Source of the DNA: Erythrobacter sp. | Lineage (GTDB): Bacteria; Pseudomonadota; Alphaproteobacteria; Sphingomonadales; Sphingomonadaceae | Direction: 5' to 3' | Assembly (NCBI GenBank): GCA_023653115.1 | Contig: JAMNXO010000003.1 | Coordinates: 121,412 to 185,411, forward strand | DNA length: 64,000 nucleotides | Shown here: piece by piece, positions 48,580 through 56,046 of the stretch | Numbering within the stretch: position 1 is the first letter of the stretch | How the letters are laid out: each line of letters starts with the position of its first letter | The notes under the pieces: model-generated | What the model was told of the DNA's origin: nothing | Seen by the model: only the letters and a program-made list of their open reading frames with translations | Databases searched by the model: none | Program-made: the position numbers and the translations under genes

Positions 48580-49961
48580 TATTTGAGGTCCAACTTTCTG
48601 TAAGTGTCCCAGTCACACAGGGACCAGTTTTTGGTGGCCCACTCAAGCGCAGGATATTTGGGTGAGTCCATTCTCACTTTGTCGAGAACGCGTCGGCGCA
48701 GCGTGGCAAGGTGCATATCTGCGATTTCGAACTCCCTTCGAAGAAGTGCGTCTGACTTCTTGGCGTTGAAATGAAGGTCCCACCCATCATCGAGCAGTTG
48801 GCGCTTTGCGATTCCAAGAGCATTCTTTGCTACGGCAAGTTGGAAGCGGTCGTGCCCTTCGACCTTCTCCTTCAAAGTTGAGAGCCATTCTGTCACCGCA
48901 TCAAGGATTTCCCAGTCGATTGCTTCGCCTTGTCCGACTGTCTCGAAGATGGGAGAATCAACAACTGGAAAGGCGCGGGCGGCCTCCGGCCATTCTTCCT
49001 CCAGCAATAGCAGCAGATCGAGTTCCTGCTCGCTTGTCCGGCGCGAGATCACCACGCGTTCGAGCATCCGGTCCGCGCCCGAGCGCCATTGTGCGGCCAT
49101 CTTGAGGCAGCCCATTGCCCACCACACGGTCCGATAAATCGTCCAGAACCGGAAGCGCAGCGGATCGATGGTGACGCCTGCCTCGGCCTCATAGGCGGCG
49201 AGGTAGTCTTCGATGCTCCCCAGCCCCAGCGCCGGGCGGTCGTAGCGGGCAAAGCGCCACACCGCCATGCAGCCGAAGGCCAAGTCCTCGTGGGGGTCGC
49301 CGAAATGGGCGATCTCCCAGTCGAGCACGCCGGTCAGCGCCGAGCCTTCGGCCAGCAGATTGCCCATCCGGTAATCGCCGTGGTTGAGCACCGGCTCGAC
49401 TTCAGGCGGGCAATTGTCCTCCAGCCACCGGAGCCCCAACGCGATGATCGGCCGGTCGCCGCCGGCTTCTATGAACTGTTGCCTGAGGTCAGCGACGGCC
49501 GCGCGGTAATCCATCACCGGCACGCCGTCCGGCACGTCCGCCTGCCGCAGCGAATGGATGCGCGCCAGATCGCGCGCTGCCTGCCTGAGCAAGCCGTCGG
49601 GATCGTCGCACGCCAGAATAACCTTGGGATCCGCTGTCCCCGGCAGGGCGCGCATCACGAAGCCCGAGCCCAGCCCGTCGCCCTCCTCCAGCACCGCCAC
49701 CACTTCCGGCGCGGTGACGCCCTTGGCGCGGGCCGCCTCGATCAGCGCCGCCTCGGTGGAATGCCCGTAAGGCCGCCCCTCCATGAAGGCGAGGCTCGGC
49801 GCGCGGCGCAGCACATAGGCGGAATCGCCAGCGGCAAACCGCCAGCTCTCCATCACCGCCCCGCCGGTCAGGCGCTGCGGTGCCAACGACAAAGCGCCGA
49901 GGCCGACGCGGGCACATACCCGCGCCAGCCCGGCGCTCAGTTCATCCGGTGACATTCCCAC
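48579..49961 (-). CDS. APH-type phosphotransferase fused to a DUF6285 domain
   Basis: A 460-residue protein. Residues 1-330 are an aminoglycoside-phosphotransferase-fold kinase of the ACAD10/11 group: GGAVMESWRFAAGDSAYVLRR, LRWLEDNCPPEVEPVLNHGDYRMGNLLAEG (catalytic HGDYRMGN) and GVLDWEIAHFGDPHEDLAF (metal-binding DWE). The last 120 residues (GEAIDWEILDAVTEWLSTLKEKVEGHDRFQLAVAKNALGIAKRQL) match DUF6285, usually a separate neighbouring gene. The coding DNA of the C-terminal part (about 48600-48960) is visibly poorer in GC than its surroundings. Start is GTG 49961 or ATG 49955. Confidence 0.85.
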   Translation of the reverse strand: MGMSPDELSAGLARVCARVGLGALSLAPQRLTGGAVMESWRFAAGDSAYVLRRAPSLAFMEGRPYGHSTEAALIEAARAKGVTAPEVVAVLEEGDGLGSGFVMRALPGTADPKVILACDDPDGLLRQAARDLARIHSLRQADVPDGVPVMDYRAAVADLRQQFIEAGGDRPIIALGLRWLEDNCPPEVEPVLNHGDYRMGNLLAEGSALTGVLDWEIAHFGDPHEDLAFGCMAVWRFARYDRPALGLGSIEDYLAAYEAEAGVTIDPLRFRFWTIYRTVWWAMGCLKMAAQWRSGADRMLERVVISRRTSEQELDLLLLLEEEWPEAARAFPVVDSPIFETVGQGEAIDWEILDAVTEWLSTLKEKVEGHDRFQLAVAKNALGIAKRQLLDDGWDLHFNAKKSDALLRREFEIADMHLATLRRRVLDKVRMDSPKYPALEWATKNWSLCDWDTYRKLDLK

Positions 49962-49968
49962 GCGCAGC

Positions 49969-51396
49969 TTACGCGGGGACGTTGTCCTTCTTCACGGTGA
50001 TCACCTGCGAATAGGTGAACTCCTTGAGGCCTTCCTTGCCGTATTCGGCGCCGAAGCCCGACTGCTTGTGCCCGCCAAACGGCGCGAAGGGCGACAGGTG
50101 GAGGTATTCATTGACCCACACCGTGCCGGTTTCGAGCTGCTCGGCGATCTTCACGCCATTGTCCGGATTACCCGTCCACACCGCGCCGGCGAGCCCGTAT
50201 TCCGAGTTGTTGGCGCGCGCGATGACTTCCTCTTCGGTCGAGAACTTCATCAGCGGCATGACCGGGCCGAACTGTTCTTCGGCCACGATCCGCGCATCTT
50301 CGGGCGGGTTGTCGAGGATGGTCAGCGGCACGAAGTAGCCGGTGCCAGAGGGATCGGCATTGCCACCCAGCAGGAACTTGTAGCCATTGTCCTTGGCGTC
50401 CTCGATCAGCTCGAGCACGCGTTCGTACTGCTTCTTGTTCTGGATCGGGCCGACGCCGGTGCCCTGCTGCGCGCCGTCACCCACGGTCACGGTCTTGGCG
50501 TATTCGACGATCGCCGCCGAAAGCTCATCATAGATATCCTCGTGGATATAGACGCGCTTGGCCGCGACGCAGATCTGGCCCGCGTTGGAGAAGCTCGACC
50601 AGAACAGCTGTTCGGCGACCTTCTTGGGATCGGCATCGGGCAGCACGATCGATGCGTCGTTGCCGCCCAGTTCGAGCGTGATGCGCTTGAGGTCAGCCGA
50701 GGCGCCTTCCATGATCTTCTTGCCGGTCGCGGTGGAGCCGGTGAAGGTGATCTTGTCGATATCGGGGTGCGAGGTCATCATCGGGCCGAGGTTGTCCTCG
50801 CCGGTGATGATGTTGACGACGCCGGCGGGCACCTTGTCGGCGATCAGCTCGGCGATGCGCAGCGTGGTCAGCGGGGTGAAGGGCGAGGGCTTCAGGACGA
50901 TGGTGCAGCCCGAAAGCATCGCGGGCGCGATCTTCTGGATCGCCATCATCACCGGGAAGTTCCACGGCACGATGCCGGCAACCACGCCCACCGGCACGCG
51001 GCGGGTGCGGCTGAGGCGGGTTTCGCTGTCCTCGTTGATCTCGTCTTCGAGGCTGAGGGTGGACTGCGCCGCGCTCATGCCCGCAGCGCCGTAGATTTCG
51101 CCCTTGGCCTGATCATGCGGCTTGCCCTGCTCGCTGGTGAGCAGACGGTACAGTTCCTCGGCGTTCGCCTTGATCGCGCCCGAGATTGCCATGATCGCGG
51201 CGCGGCGTTCCTCGATCGGGGTATTCTTCCACGTCTTGAACGCGGCGCGTGCGGCGGCAACCGCCTTGTCGAGCTCGGCCTGGCCGCAGGCCGGCACCTG
51301 CCCGATCACCTGTTCGGTGGCCGGATTGACCACATCGAGCCAGCGGTCGGTCGCAATCATCTCGCCGCCGATAAGGTTCTTGTACTGGGTGACCAT
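49969..51396 (-). CDS. NAD(P)-dependent aldehyde dehydrogenase
   Basis: A 475-residue class I-like aldehyde dehydrogenase. Visible: VPWNFPVMMAIQKIAPAMLSGCTIVLKPSPFTPLT (cofactor region), FTGSTATGKKIME, catalytic Glu in LELGGNDASIVLPDAD and catalytic Cys in SFSNAGQICVAAKRV. C-terminal ETGTVWVNEYLHLSPFAPFGGHKQSGFGAEYGKEGL is typical of enzymes acting on small semialdehydes. The ATG at 51396 begins the family-like MVTQYKNLIGGEM. It lies 7 nt upstream of the kinase gene, so a three-gene catabolic operon is likely. Confidence 0.93.
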   Translation of the reverse strand: MVTQYKNLIGGEMIATDRWLDVVNPATEQVIGQVPACGQAELDKAVAAARAAFKTWKNTPIEERRAAIMAISGAIKANAEELYRLLTSEQGKPHDQAKGEIYGAAGMSAAQSTLSLEDEINEDSETRLSRTRRVPVGVVAGIVPWNFPVMMAIQKIAPAMLSGCTIVLKPSPFTPLTTLRIAELIADKVPAGVVNIITGEDNLGPMMTSHPDIDKITFTGSTATGKKIMEGASADLKRITLELGGNDASIVLPDADPKKVAEQLFWSSFSNAGQICVAAKRVYIHEDIYDELSAAIVEYAKTVTVGDGAQQGTGVGPIQNKKQYERVLELIEDAKDNGYKFLLGGNADPSGTGYFVPLTILDNPPEDARIVAEEQFGPVMPLMKFSTEEEVIARANNSEYGLAGAVWTGNPDNGVKIAEQLETGTVWVNEYLHLSPFAPFGGHKQSGFGAEYGKEGLKEFTYSQVITVKKDNVPA

Positions 51397-51595
51397 GCTT
51401 ATTCCTCTCTCGTACCTGTGACTCCTGGGGGGGGAGTCGTGTCTCTCCCGCCCAAACTGGCGCGTTGCATTCAAAAACGCAATCGCTGCTGTGGCCAGCA
51501 GTGTAAGGGGAGCGCTAACCTTCATCGCCTAGCGATTGCGCTATTGGCACGCGGCCCTATGGAGGTGGCCACGACGCGTTTCGAGGAGTGCGAGC

Positions 51596-52300
51596 ATGAG
51601 TGATTCCCGGTCCGATCTGGTCATCTACGGCAGCCCGGTCTCACCTTTCGTGCGCAAGGTGGCGGGCGTGTGCATCGCCAAGGGCGTGGATTACGAGATC
51701 GAGGCGGTGAACGTGTTCGATCCGCCGCCCGAGTTCCGCGCAATCTCGCCGATGAAGCGTATTCCGGTGCTGCGCGATCGCTCGGTGGCCGAAGAAGGCG
51801 TGGCCGGAACCATCCCCGATTCCAGCGCGATCTGCGCCTTCATCGAGAAGAAGCACCCCGCGCCTGCGCTCTATCCCGAAGATCCGATGGCGCTGGGCGA
51901 GGCGCTGTTCATCGAGGAATTTGCCGATACCTCGCTGGCGATGGCGGGCGGGCTGGGCATCTTCCGCCCGATCTTTTTCGCGGTGAGCAAGGGCGAGCAG
52001 CCCGATCTCGACAAGGCGCGGCATAGCTGGGCCAACCAGCTGCCGCCGGTGTTTGACGTGCTCGAAGCGCGGCTTGGCGGGCGCGCATTCTTTGCCGGCG
52101 GCGCGCTGTCGATTGCCGATATCACGGTGGCCTGCGTGCTGATGCAGGTCTCGCTCGTAGCCGAGACGCCGATGGACAAATGGCCCGGCCTCGCAGCGCA
52201 TTTTGCCGCGATGCAATCGCGCGAGATTATCGCTACACCCTATGCGGCGGCGGAAAAGCTGGTGCGCAAGGCCTTGCCGACCCGCTTCGACCTGACCTAA
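51596..52300 (+). CDS. Glutathione S-transferase family protein
   Basis: A 234-residue protein. The N-terminal thioredoxin-like domain reads LVIYGSPVSPFVRKVAGVCIAKGVDYEIEAVNVFDPPPEFRAISPMKRIPVL (catalytic Ser in SPFVRKV, cis-Pro in IPVL), followed by DSSAICAFIEKKHPAPALYP and an all-helical C-terminal domain ending in FAGGALSIADITVACVLMQ (N-cap motif SIADI). Substrate unknown. Divergent from the aldehyde dehydrogenase, sharing a 199-nt upstream region; mtnP follows. Confidence 0.9.
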   Translation: MSDSRSDLVIYGSPVSPFVRKVAGVCIAKGVDYEIEAVNVFDPPPEFRAISPMKRIPVLRDRSVAEEGVAGTIPDSSAICAFIEKKHPAPALYPEDPMALGEALFIEEFADTSLAMAGGLGIFRPIFFAVSKGEQPDLDKARHSWANQLPPVFDVLEARLGGRAFFAGGALSIADITVACVLMQVSLVAETPMDKWPGLAAHFAAMQSREIIATPYAAAEKLVRKALPTRFDLT

Positions 52301-52350
52301 GCCACCGGCACGCACGAACAAGGGCACAGGCAAAGGACAGGGCAACACGC

Positions 52351-53217
52351 ATGGCCAGCGAATGGTGCATCGGGATTATCGGCGGATCGGGCCTCTATGC
52401 CATGGACGGCATCGAGGAAGCCCAGTGGATCGCGATCGACACGCCGTGGGGTGATCCCTCGGACGAAATCCTGTGCGGCCGCATCGGCGATGTGAAGGTG
52501 CGCTTTCTCCCGCGCCACGGCCGCGGCCACCCGGTCAGCCCGACGGAGCTCAATTCGCGCGCCAATATCGACGCGCTGAAGCGCGCAGGCTGCACCGATA
52601 TTCTCGCGATTTCCGCCGTGGGCAGCTTGCGCGAGGAGCTGGAACCGGGACGCTTTGCGGTGGTCGAACAATTCATCGATCGCACCGTCCACCGCCCCAG
52701 CACTTTCTTCACCAGCGGCTTTGTCACCCATGTCTCGATGGCCGATCCGGTGTGCCCGCGCCTGTCGGACATGGCCGCCAAGGCCGTCGCCAAGGCCAAG
52801 GGCAAAGTCGCCGTCGGTGCGACCTACCTTGCGATGGAAGGCCCGCAATTTTCCACCCGCGCCGAAAGCCGGATGTATCGCCAATGGGGCGCGGACGTGA
52901 TCGGCATGACGGCGATGCCCGAAGCCAAGCTCGCCCGTGAGGCGGAGCTTCCCTATGCGCTGGTCGGTATGGTCACCGATTACGACTGCTGGCGCGAAGG
53001 CGAAGCGGTCGATGTTGCGCAGGTGGTGGGCCAGATGCAGGCCAATGGCGCGCTCGCACGGGCGATGGTGGCCAATTTCATCGCGGCCCTGCCCAAGACC
53101 CGCGCCCCCTCCCTGATCGACACCGCGCTTGATGATGCGGTGATCACCGCGCCCGACGAACATGATCCGGCGGTAATGGCCAAGCTCGACGCGGTCGCCG
53201 GACGCTTGTTCGGATAA
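52351..53217 (+). CDS. mtnP: S-methyl-5'-thioadenosine phosphorylase
   Basis: A 288-residue purine nucleoside phosphorylase-type enzyme that splits methylthioadenosine into adenine and 5-methylthioribose-1-phosphate (methionine salvage). Motifs: GIIGGSGLYAMDGI (phosphate), RHGRGHPVSPTELNSRANIDALKRAG, ISAVGSLREELEPG, and YLAMEGPQFSTRAESRMYRQWGADVIGMTAMPEAKLAREAELPYA (purine/ribose site). Full length for the family. The ATG at 52351 begins directly with the conserved region. No other salvage gene is adjacent. Confidence 0.95.
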   Translation: MASEWCIGIIGGSGLYAMDGIEEAQWIAIDTPWGDPSDEILCGRIGDVKVRFLPRHGRGHPVSPTELNSRANIDALKRAGCTDILAISAVGSLREELEPGRFAVVEQFIDRTVHRPSTFFTSGFVTHVSMADPVCPRLSDMAAKAVAKAKGKVAVGATYLAMEGPQFSTRAESRMYRQWGADVIGMTAMPEAKLAREAELPYALVGMVTDYDCWREGEAVDVAQVVGQMQANGALARAMVANFIAALPKTRAPSLIDTALDDAVITAPDEHDPAVMAKLDAVAGRLFG

Positions 53218-53350
53218 TTCCCCCGCCGCGCTGAACGGCGCGCCCGTCAAGGCTATTTCAGGTTCGGGCGAGGGGATGATAGTCTCGCGCCGGATCAACG
53301 AGTCGCCGCAGGTGGCTTGCGAAATACGGGCTTGACTGGGGGGGAATAGA

Positions 53351-54274
53351 ATGCAGTTCCATAAACTGAAGTGCGCAGCGGCATCGCTGGCGGTTGCGGC
53401 CATGGCAGCGGCGCCGATTGCGGCAAAGAAAGCCGAAAGCCTGCGCGATCTCATCGGCGTTTCGGGTGCGAGCGCGGAAACCCAGCTCGCCCAGCGCGGC
53501 TTTGAATACATCAGCGGCAACAAATACGACAACACCAGCGCCAGCTACTGGTGGGACCGCAGCGGCAATGATTGCGTGCTGGTCGAAGTCCGGCAGGGCC
53601 GGGTCGCGGCGATCAACAATGCCAAGGCCGAAGACTGCGGCAAGAAATCCGGCAATGACGGTGCGATTGCCGCGGCTGCCATCGGAGCCGTGGCGATCGG
53701 CGCGATCCTGCTGTCGCGCAAGGACAAGGACAAGCACCGCGACCAGTATAATCAGGATTGGCAGCGGGTGCAGGTGCACAACACCCAGTCGGGCAGCGCG
53801 CGCATCTTCCGCAGCCCCGACAAGAATTCGCGGGTGCGCGGCGAAGTGCGCGAAGGCGAGTTCATGCGCAACTTCGGCTGCGACAATTACAACGGCGAAA
53901 GCTGGTGCGAGGTCACCACGATGAACGGCCGCACCAAGGGCTGGGCGCGCGACCGCTATCTGCGCGTATCCTATGGCGATGGTTACCCCGATTACGGCTC
54001 GGGCGGCGGCTATCGCGGTGGCGGCTGGGGCGGCTCGGGCGGTTCGGGCGGTTCGGGCAATGGCAATTATGACTATCTCGCCGGCGCCCGCCCCGAACGG
54101 GCCGAGGACACGCTGCGGCAGCGCGGGTTCAGGAATGTCGACAGCTCCAACTCGGGCCGCAGCTATTACTCGATCTGGTACTCCGTCCGCACGCGCGAGT
54201 GCCTGCAGATGGCGGTGGCCGATAACCGCGTTTCCAGCGTGGTCGACATCCGCAACCATCCGCGCTGCCGGTAA
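53351..54274 (+). CDS. Secreted/membrane SH3-domain protein with duplicated flanking module
   Basis: A 307-residue protein of unknown function. It has a signal-like N-terminus (AAASLAVAAMAAAPIAA), module A at about 30-96, a membrane-like segment (IAAAAIGAVAIGAILLSRKDKDK), a bacterial SH3 domain at about 133-200 (SGSARIFRSPDKNSRVRGEVREGEFMRNFGC...WCEVTTMNGRTKGWARDRYL), a Gly/Ser linker and module B at about 240-307. Modules A and B align: L.G....A...L.QRGF......... Y..W.......C....V...RV..I......C. The function of the module is unknown; SH3b domains often bind cell-wall peptides. Confidence 0.75.
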   Translation: MQFHKLKCAAASLAVAAMAAAPIAAKKAESLRDLIGVSGASAETQLAQRGFEYISGNKYDNTSASYWWDRSGNDCVLVEVRQGRVAAINNAKAEDCGKKSGNDGAIAAAAIGAVAIGAILLSRKDKDKHRDQYNQDWQRVQVHNTQSGSARIFRSPDKNSRVRGEVREGEFMRNFGCDNYNGESWCEVTTMNGRTKGWARDRYLRVSYGDGYPDYGSGGGYRGGGWGGSGGSGGSGNGNYDYLAGARPERAEDTLRQRGFRNVDSSNSGRSYYSIWYSVRTRECLQMAVADNRVSSVVDIRNHPRCR

Positions 54275-54357
54275 GGCCGCCAGGCCGGGCGCACGAAAGC
54301 GGGTCACGCCGCGCGGATTGTGATATTCTTGGCCCACCTTGGGGAGGGAGAATCACT

Positions 54358-55599
54358 ATGCGTCTGTCTGTGTCCGGTCTGATGCTGCTTGGCGGTGCGG
54401 GGGCCGCTGCGGCGCTCCTGTCTGCCACCGCCCTGTCGCAAAGCGCCGCGCCCGGCCCGGTGCGCTATGCGATGGACGCGGCCACCATGAGCGGGATGGG
54501 CGCGATGGCAGGCGGCGGCGGGTTTGGCGCGATGATGGGGATGATGCGCGGCGGCCCGCCCCAGGCGGTCAAGCTGCTGACGCTGCATCACGGCGCAGGC
54601 ACCACCGCGCCCAAGGCCGAAGCCGTCCACGCCATGCCCAGGGCGGCAGGGCTCGGCGCTTCGGTCAAGCTGTTGCCGCCCACCCGCGGCGAGATTGGCG
54701 GCGAATCCGGCTTTGAACGCCCGACTGGCCGGCTGCTGCTATTCTGGGGCTGCGGCGAGCACGCGCCCAAAGGCCAGCCGGTGGTGATCGATTTCGCCAA
54801 GATCGCCGCAGGCCAGATGCCGCCGGGGCTGATGATGCAAGGGGTCGATCTGCCCGAGGACTGGCAGGTGACGGTCGGCAACAGCCGCACCTATACCACC
54901 TGGCCGCATGGCGATGACCGCAAGACCGTGCCAGCCAATGGCTCGCTGCTGGGCGCGCACAAGATTACCGCCAGTTACGCCAAGGAAATCGCCTTCACGC
55001 TGGCCGAGGACTTCATGCCCGCGCTGCAGGCCAGCACCAGCGATACTGCGGCAGGCGGCAGCAAGCTGGCATGGACGGGGCTCGACAAGGCGACCGGCTA
55101 TTACGCCTGGGCGATCGGCGCGAAGGACACCGGCCGCGGCGGCGCGCCGACCGAGATGGTGTGGTGGGCCTCGTCCAAGAGCCAGGCCTTTGGCGGCCCG
55201 CTGTGGGACTGGATCTCGCCCGCCGGGGTGAGGAAGCTGATAGCGGCCGGCACCGTCATGCCGCCCGAACAGCGCGATTGCATCGTGCCCGCCGAAGTCA
55301 TCAAGGCCAGCGGCGAGGCAATGATGGTCAACCTTCAGGCCTATGGCCCGCAGGCCGATTTCGCCTATCCCCCGCGCCCTGCCGACACCAAGAAGCCATG
55401 GAACCCCGAATGGATCGCGCGGGTGCGGTTCCGTTCCTCGACCATGCTGATCCCCGGCATGGAAGGCATGGAAGGCATGGGCGGCATGGGCGGCATGGGC
55501 AGCGACAATGCCCAATCGGCCGAGGAAACCAAGCCGCGCAAACCCAAGTGCAAGGGATTGAAGGGCCTCGCCGAACGCGCAGCGGGGCTGTGCGAGTAA
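54358..55599 (+). CDS. Secreted protein of unknown function with Met/Gly-rich segments
   Basis: A 413-residue protein with a probable signal peptide (LMLLGGAGAAAALLSATALSQS). The region after it is rich in Met and Gly (MSGMGAMAGGGGFGAMMGMMRGG), and near the C-terminus a short repeat GMEGMEGMGGMGGMG occurs before a basic Cys-containing end (KPRKPKCKGLKGLAERAAGLCE). The central 250 residues are ordinary globular sequence (GRLLLFWGCGEHAPKGQPVVIDFAKIAAGQMPPGL and others). I do not recognise a family. Met-rich stretches occur in copper-binding proteins, but no copper genes are nearby. Confidence 0.65.
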   Translation: MRLSVSGLMLLGGAGAAAALLSATALSQSAAPGPVRYAMDAATMSGMGAMAGGGGFGAMMGMMRGGPPQAVKLLTLHHGAGTTAPKAEAVHAMPRAAGLGASVKLLPPTRGEIGGESGFERPTGRLLLFWGCGEHAPKGQPVVIDFAKIAAGQMPPGLMMQGVDLPEDWQVTVGNSRTYTTWPHGDDRKTVPANGSLLGAHKITASYAKEIAFTLAEDFMPALQASTSDTAAGGSKLAWTGLDKATGYYAWAIGAKDTGRGGAPTEMVWWASSKSQAFGGPLWDWISPAGVRKLIAAGTVMPPEQRDCIVPAEVIKASGEAMMVNLQAYGPQADFAYPPRPADTKKPWNPEWIARVRFRSSTMLIPGMEGMEGMGGMGGMGSDNAQSAEETKPRKPKCKGLKGLAERAAGLCE

Positions 55600-55602
55600 G
55601 CG

Positions 55603-55890
55603 CTAGGCCCAATCACCCAGCAATGGGGTGAACTCGTCGACCCGGATCGACTGCCACACCCCGCCGGTCAGATAGGGGTCACCGGCGAGGATTTCGCGCG
55701 CCGCTGCCTCGTCTGCCGCCTTCACGATCAGCAATGATCCGATGATCAAGCCGTCGGCGCGTTTCAGCGGGCCGACGATCACGAAATGATCGGCATTGGC
55801 GTGGATGAAATCGAGATGTGCCGGGCGGTGAACCCCGCGCAGGCGTCCGCCGTCCTCTCCATCGCGGCAGTGGAAGCAGAACATGCGCAT
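55603..55890 (-). CDS. YciI family protein
   Basis: A 95-residue ferredoxin-like-fold protein. It begins MRMFCFHCRDGEDGGRLRGVHRPAHLDFI, with the YciI-type His-Asp pair in HRPAHLDFI, and continues VIVGPLKRADGLIIGSLLIVKAADEAAAREILAGDPYLTGGVW (family pattern G......G...i......ea.....DPf...Gv). Family members are small dimers of uncertain enzymology. Convergent with the preceding secreted protein and divergent from putA. Confidence 0.88.
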   Translation of the reverse strand: MRMFCFHCRDGEDGGRLRGVHRPAHLDFIHANADHFVIVGPLKRADGLIIGSLLIVKAADEAAAREILAGDPYLTGGVWQSIRVDEFTPLLGDWA

Positions 55891-56027
55891 GAAAGAGATC
55901 CCCCGTGAGGCACGCAGGCTAACCGCCCCCCGCGTGCCAATCAAGGCGCACGCGCAGCGATGGTTGCAAACAGCGCGCTTGAAGCGCAGCCTCTTGCCGT
56001 TCAGAGGGCCGGACATTGCCCCGAATC

Positions 56028-56041
56028 GTTTCAGGTGAAAC
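56028..56041. promoter_or_regulatory. Degenerate parS-like palindrome before putA
   Basis: GTTTCAGGTGAAAC differs from the parS core GTTTCACGTGAAAC at one central base, leaving a 6-bp inverted repeat with GG in the middle. It overlaps the putA ribosome-binding region (AGGTGA). It could be a weak ParB site or chance. Confidence 0.3.
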
Positions 56042-56046
56042 CAGAT

